From Agromyces sp. Soil535 (GTDB taxonomy: Bacteria; Actinomycetota; Actinomycetes; Actinomycetales; Microbacteriaceae): a stretch of 64,000 nucleotides of DNA. Position 1 is the stretch's first letter. Each line of letters opens with the position of its first letter. The DNA lies in assembly GCF_001428255.1 (NCBI RefSeq), contig NZ_LMRW01000002.1:122256-186255 (forward strand), written 5' to 3'. The notes under the pieces were generated by a model. That model had not been told where the DNA came from. It was given only the letters and a program-made list of their open reading frames with translations, and did not search any database. A program made the position numbers and the translations under genes. Positions 60,640 to 64,000 of this stretch are shown here, one piece after another.

Positions 60640-61929
60640 TCAGGCCTCCCAGGTCACGGCGACGGATGTCGGAACGCGGAACGACAGGTTCTCGCGGAAG
60701 CCGATCGGCCCGTCGGCCAGGCGGAGCGACGGCACCGCCGCGATGGTCTCCTCCAGCACGATCCGATCCTGGAGCTTCGCGAGCATGTTGCCGAGGCAGT
60801 AGTGGATGCCGAATCCGAACGACATGTGGCTGCGTGCGTCGGTGCGGTCGATGTCGAACTGCTCGGGGTGCGCGAACACGTCTTCGTCTCGGTTGGCCGA
60901 GCCCATCAGGAGCAGGATGTTCGCACCGGCCGGGATCGGCGTCCCGCCGATCTCGGCGTCGCGCGTCGCCTTTCGTCGCCACGCGACGATCGAGCCGCTG
61001 TACCGGAGCACCTCGTCGATCGCCGAGGGGATGCGCGCGGGGTCGGCGACGATCGCGTCCCACGCCTCACGGTGCGAGAGCAGCACCCGAATGGAGTTGG
61101 CGATGAGCGTCGTCGTGGTCTCGTGCCCGGCGAACAGCAGGCTGTAGCAGAGCGAGGCGATCTCGTGGTCGGAGATCTCAGCGCCGGCATCCTGCGCCTC
61201 GACAAGGTCGGCGACCAGGTCGTCGCCCCCGCGCTCATGCGCATCGGCCACCAGCCGCTGCATCTCCTGCCAGTACTCGACGAGGTTGTGCGCGTGCGGA
61301 ATCTGCTGGTCGTCGGAGAGGTCGCCCCAGGTCATCGCGGCGCGCGAGTCCGACCAACGCTTGTAGGTGGGCACCATCGCCGGGTCGACGCCGAGCAGCG
61401 TCAAGATCGTGACCGTGGGGATCTCGTAGGCGACATCCATCAGGAAATCGCCGGTGCGGTCGGGGGACTCGAGCATCGCCCGCAGCGCGGTGCGGGTGTT
61501 CTCGCGGATCGCCGGTTCGAGCGCCTTGAACCGGCGCGGGGTGAACGCGCGCTGGGCGATCGCGCGGATGCGCGTGTGGTCAGGTGGCACGCGTGCCGAG
61601 AGACCCGAGTACGCGGTGAATCCGCCCTCCTTCATGATGCGGGATGCCTCGCGCCCCCGCTCGCGGACCGGAGCCTGGGCGTTCTCGCTCGAGAACGTCT
61701 CCCAGTCCTCGAACACGGCGCGCACGTCGGCCCAGCGCGAGACGACCCAGTAGCCGATCCGCTCGTCGTACATGACCGGGTGCTCGCTGCGGAGCTTCGC
61801 ATAGGCCTCGAACGGGTCGTCCATGTCGAACGGCGAGTAGCCGTGGTGGCCGGTTCCGTGGTCGACGGGGCAGGCCGAAGCCGTGGGCGGGCGCGTGGCC
61901 ACGGTGCTCTCGGTCGGCGATACGGCCAT
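60640..61929 (-). CDS. creJ: Cytochrome P450 (CreJ-like)
   Basis: A 429-residue bacterial class I P450. The I-helix oxygen motif is LLFAGHETTTTLIAN (about residue 255), the ExxR is in IDEVLRYSGS and the heme loop is MSFGFGIHYCLGNMLAK with the axial Cys. It has no fused redox domain, matching the separate ferredoxin and reductase downstream. In the described system CreJ hydroxylates the methyl group of the aryl phosphate, not of the free phenol. It is the first gene of the operon, 103 nt after the regulator's stop. Confidence 0.92.
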   Translation of the reverse strand: MAVSPTESTVATRPPTASACPVDHGTGHHGYSPFDMDDPFEAYAKLRSEHPVMYDERIGYWVVSRWADVRAVFEDWETFSSENAQAPVRERGREASRIMKEGGFTAYSGLSARVPPDHTRIRAIAQRAFTPRRFKALEPAIRENTRTALRAMLESPDRTGDFLMDVAYEIPTVTILTLLGVDPAMVPTYKRWSDSRAAMTWGDLSDDQQIPHAHNLVEYWQEMQRLVADAHERGGDDLVADLVEAQDAGAEISDHEIASLCYSLLFAGHETTTTLIANSIRVLLSHREAWDAIVADPARIPSAIDEVLRYSGSIVAWRRKATRDAEIGGTPIPAGANILLLMGSANRDEDVFAHPEQFDIDRTDARSHMSFGFGIHYCLGNMLAKLQDRIVLEETIAAVPSLRLADGPIGFRENLSFRVPTSVAVTWEA

Positions 61930-62020
61930 GACAACTCCTTCGTCAGCAGGCGATCCGCGGGGGCGGGGTGCGATCATTCAAAGCCCAGTCGGGGTGCGCT
62001 GCGATCCCGTCTTCTGCTCA

Positions 62021-62036
62021 GTGGAATCGACTTCAC
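62021..62036. promoter_or_regulatory. Imperfect palindrome, possible IclR operator
   Basis: GTGGAATCGACTTCAC pairs with itself at 12 of 16 positions. The TGGAA/TTCAC halves recall IclR-family sites. It overlaps the last codons of the regulator gene, 91 nt upstream of the P450 start. Confidence 0.45.
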
Positions 62037-62823
62037 TTGCGGCGTCGTTCCGGCGCGAGCGTTCGCATGGGGAACCCGCCCACGCTCGACTCGATGCGGC
62101 GGGCGATGCCGCGGAGCGCCGGAAGGTGACGCTCGAGCGTGTCGAGGTCCTCGGCCCCCGCCACGAGGCCCAGCGCCGCGCCGATGGTGCCCTCGCGCTG
62201 GAACACCGGAACGGCGATCGACGAAGCCCCCATCCGCACCTCGTCGACCGTCACCGCGTATCCCCGTTCGCGGATCCCCGCGAGCTCCGCCCGGAGTGCG
62301 TCGGGATCGACGTGCGTGTTCGGCGTGCGGCTCTCGAGCGGCTGGGCGAGCACGGCCTCACGGAGCCACTCGTCCTCGTGTGCGAGGATCACCTTGCCCA
62401 CCGCCGTCGCATGCAGCGGCAGGCGGCCGCCTACGCGCGATGCCTGCGGAACTCGGCGCGTGCCGTAGACCCGGTCGATGTAGAGCACCTCGTTGCGCTC
62501 GCGGATCGCGATGTGCACGGTCTCGTTGGTGAGCGTGTAGAGGTCCTGCAGCAGCGGGCGTGCGATCTCGCGCACCTGGCGGCCGGCGTGTTGACCCAGC
62601 TCCCACAGGCGGATGCCGATCTGGTAGCGACCGTGCCCGTCGCGCTGCAGCGCCCCCATTCTTCGAGCTCCGCGACCAGCCTATGCGTCGTACTCGGCGC
62701 CAGGTCGGTCTCGTGGGCGATCTCGGTGAGGCTCCGCGGCGCCAGGCTCTTCTCGAACACGGCCAGGATGGAGAGGGTGCGCTGGGTCACGGTCTCCCCC
62801 GGGCGCGAGACTCCCCCCGCCAT
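62033..62823 (-). pseudogene. IclR family regulator, one-base frameshift
   Basis: The N-terminal winged HTH (SILAVFEKSLAPRSLTEIAH then ETDLAPSTTHRLVAELEEWG) is in one frame. The effector domain (ALQRDGHGRYQIGIRLWELG, RLPLHATAVGKVILAHEDEW and SSIAVPVFQREGTIGAALGL) is in another. The switch falls in a run of five C at 62651-62655; one more base would join ELEEWG to ALQRDG seamlessly. The ATG at 62823 follows GAGGAGG. As the gene next to the cre-like operon it should be its regulator. Homopolymer sequencing error and true mutation are both possible. Confidence 0.82.
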
Positions 62824-63111
62824 CGTGCACCTCCTCGTGCTCAACCTCTCGCCCGGCCGCTCCGGCAACTGGGCTGGTTCCGGTCAGCGGAAGCATACCT
62901 TGCCCCGCTCAGGGGATCGTGCGAGCTTGGCAGCGTGAGCACCACCACGAGCACGCGTCTGGACCGCGCGCGTTCCGAGTACTCCCGGTTGGCCCCGGTT
63001 AGTCCTTTGTCGGGCCCTCAGCACGGATTGGACGCCGCCTCGAGACGGAGAAAAGTCCCGGCGAGAAATCGCTTCCCACCAAGGACTTTTACTGCACCAC
63101 CGGGCTGACAG
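62824..63111. other. Intergenic stretch before IS481 element
   Basis: 288 nt between the IclR gene start and the insertion sequence. Apart from the regulator's ribosome site and presumably its promoter, nothing is recognised. Confidence 0.4.
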
Positions 63112-63815
63112 TGTCTGGTTTCAGGACATCGACGACTGGTGGGTCGAGACATGGGCGACTCTGGTGATGTGTCGGGACATCGACGACTGGTCGACGATGG
63201 TGCATGGCGAATCGGAACCGGAATCGTGTGATCGTCCTCGCGGTCATCGTCGGCGGGCTGACCCCTTCCGAAGCTGCAGCACGATTCGGTGTCGGACGGC
63301 AATGGGTGCACGTCCTCCTCGCCCGCTACCGCGAGTCAGGCGAACCCGGGCTCGAGCCCCGCTCACGTCGACCTCGGACCTCACCGACGGCGACGACCCC
63401 CACGACCCGAGCACGGATCCTGGAACTCCGCGACGAGCTCACCCATGCGGGGTTGGACGCCGGCGCGGAATCCATCGCCGCACGACTCGAACGCGCCGGG
63501 TTGCCCGCACCAGCCACATCCACGATCTGGCGCGTCCTTCGCGCCCACGACATGATCACCCCGCAGCCACAGAAACGGCCACGTTCCTCGATCATCCGGT
63601 TCGAAGCCGCCCAACCCAACGAGACCTGGCAGTCCGATTTCACGCACTGGCCCCTCGCCGACGGAACCGACACGGAGATCATCTCCTGGCTCGATGACCA
63701 CTCCCGCTACCTGCTGCACATCAGCGCCCACCCCCGCATCACCGGCCCGATCGTGGTCACCACGTTCACCCACACCGCGGACCAGCACGGGCTGCCCGCA
63801 TCGACCCTGACCGAC
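63112..63815 (+). mobile_element. IS481-family insertion sequence, truncated at right
   Basis: The left end begins TGTCTGGTTTCAGGACATCG, as in IS481-family terminal repeats, 92 nt before the transposase ATG. Family-type coding sequence continues until TLTD at about 63815, where it stops abruptly and another element's end begins. The right terminal repeat is absent. Confidence 0.75.
63124..63191 (+). repeat. 17-bp direct repeats in IS481 left end
   Basis: GGACATCGACGACTGGT occurs at 63124-63140 and 63175-63191, a 51-nt period. The first copy is part of the terminal repeat. The second lies just before the transposase start and may be a further transposase-binding or autoregulatory site. Confidence 0.75.
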
Positions 63816-63887
63816 ATTCAAGCTGGGTGGGGACTGTCAGGAAAACGGTGGATCTGGGGCTGGCCTGACCGAAAGGAAGGGCAATGA
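63204..63887 (+). pseudogene. IS481-family transposase, C-terminally truncated
   Basis: The N-terminal helix-turn-helix (VIVGGLTPSEAAARFGVGRQ; WVHVLLARYRESGEPGLEPR) and the start of the DDE catalytic core are intact: ETWQSDFTHWPLADGTDTEI holds the first Asp. The reading frame leaves the family after PASTLTD, at the second catalytic Asp, and runs 23 foreign residues (IQAGWGLSGKRWIWGWPDRK) into the next element. The third catalytic residue is lost, so the protein should be inactive. Confidence 0.82.
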
Positions 63888-64000
63888 CCCAGACGATCGA
63901 GATGATCGATCCCGTGACGGGAGAGATCATCGATCAGCATCTGTGTGTCCTGTCGGAGGATCCGGCGCTGGATCAACGTGATGGCGATGATGATCAGGAC
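63829..64000 (+). mobile_element. Putative IS256-family element, left end (continues past window)
   Basis: GGGGACTGTCAGGAAAACGG at 63829 looks like an IS256-type terminal repeat. It abuts the broken IS481 transposase, and an ORF starts 55 nt inside. The exact boundary (63816-63831) and the family need the right end, which is outside. Confidence 0.5.
63884..64000 (+). CDS. Probable transposase N-terminus (IS256-like), partial
   Basis: The first 39 residues (MTQTIEMIDPVTGEIIDQHL then CVLSEDPALDQRDGDDDQD) of a protein cut by the right edge. Actinobacterial IS256 transposases often carry such a DPxTGEII-type leader; the catalytic domain is not visible. GAAAGGAAGGG lies 3 nt upstream of the ATG. 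It could be another element-encoded protein. Confidence 0.5.
   Translation, partial: MTQTIEMIDPVTGEIIDQHLCVLSEDPALDQRDGDDDQD

Noticed and set aside
1..64000. CRISPR array
   Set aside because: No regularly spaced 25-40 nt repeats were seen; the only short direct repeats are the two copies in the IS481 end and the 13-bp pair at 32709.
1..64000. Riboswitch or rRNA genes
   Set aside because: No rRNA segments and no recognisable riboswitch cores were found; gaps between genes are short and mostly hold promoters or hairpins.

Overview
The window is very GC-rich, gene-dense actinobacterial DNA, most likely from Microbacteriaceae (an Agromyces- or Microbacterium-like organism). The evidence is the G/C-ending codon use, the frequent GTG starts, families typical of actinobacteria (LAL-type LuxR regulator, deazaflavin-dependent nitroreductase, DUF2277, SHOCT proteins), a mycobacterial-type SOS box, and many genes whose start codon lies about 6 nt after a TANNNT box, as expected for leaderless transcripts. 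All calls come from reading the sequence; no database search was run.

Layout. 1-22.6 kb is mostly housekeeping and accessory genes: a LigD-type polymerase domain cut by the left edge, small membrane proteins, an EamA exporter with a divergent LysR regulator, two CPA1 Na+/H+ antiporters flanking a muralytic protein, msrB-msrA, a methyltransferase, two ferritin-like paralogues (one with a damaged metal site), a LAL regulator, a SHOCT/PLDc_N stress-type cluster with a duplicated promoter motif, and a small gene under a LexA box. 23.4-31.4 kb holds a cluster I cannot match to a described pathway. A sulfatase-fold membrane enzyme and a CDP-alcohol phosphatidyltransferase face a tightly coupled operon of BchC/Tdh-like dehydrogenase, degenerate 6-pyruvoyl-tetrahydropterin-synthase homologue, GT4 glycosyltransferase, methyltransferase, flippase-like membrane protein and RibD_C reductase. 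It suggests a GTP-derived (pterin- or pyrimidine-like) moiety built into a glycosylated or lipid-linked envelope product.

31.5-35.3 kb contains a FAD monooxygenase/TetR pair and decaying remnants (amidase, PaaI thioesterase). 35.3-51.5 kb is a glycoside-utilisation region. It has a secreted GH78-like enzyme interrupted by one in-frame TGA next to a LacI regulator, then serine hydrolase, GH1, GH78, TetR, GH3 and a sugar ABC importer. Three copies of the palindrome CCAGTCAWTGACTGG (two perfect, one half-degenerate) sit upstream of GH78, tetR/GH3 and the importer, defining a local TetR regulon, probably for plant rhamnosyl-glucosides. 51.5-52.9 kb is a scar with a ferredoxin-reductase fragment, an integrase C-terminal fragment and the 3' end of a tRNA-Pro gene (an att site).

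52.9-62.8 kb carries a complete catabolic operon whose gene order is colinear with creCDEFGHIJ of Corynebacterium glutamicum. It encodes a two-subunit PEP-synthase-like aryl kinase, a P450 with ferredoxin and reductase, an HD phosphohydrolase, an SDR and an aldehyde dehydrogenase, for oxidation of p-cresol-type alkylphenols through aryl phosphates. Its IclR-type regulator is frameshifted. The right end is an IS481-family element truncated by what looks like an IS256-family element.
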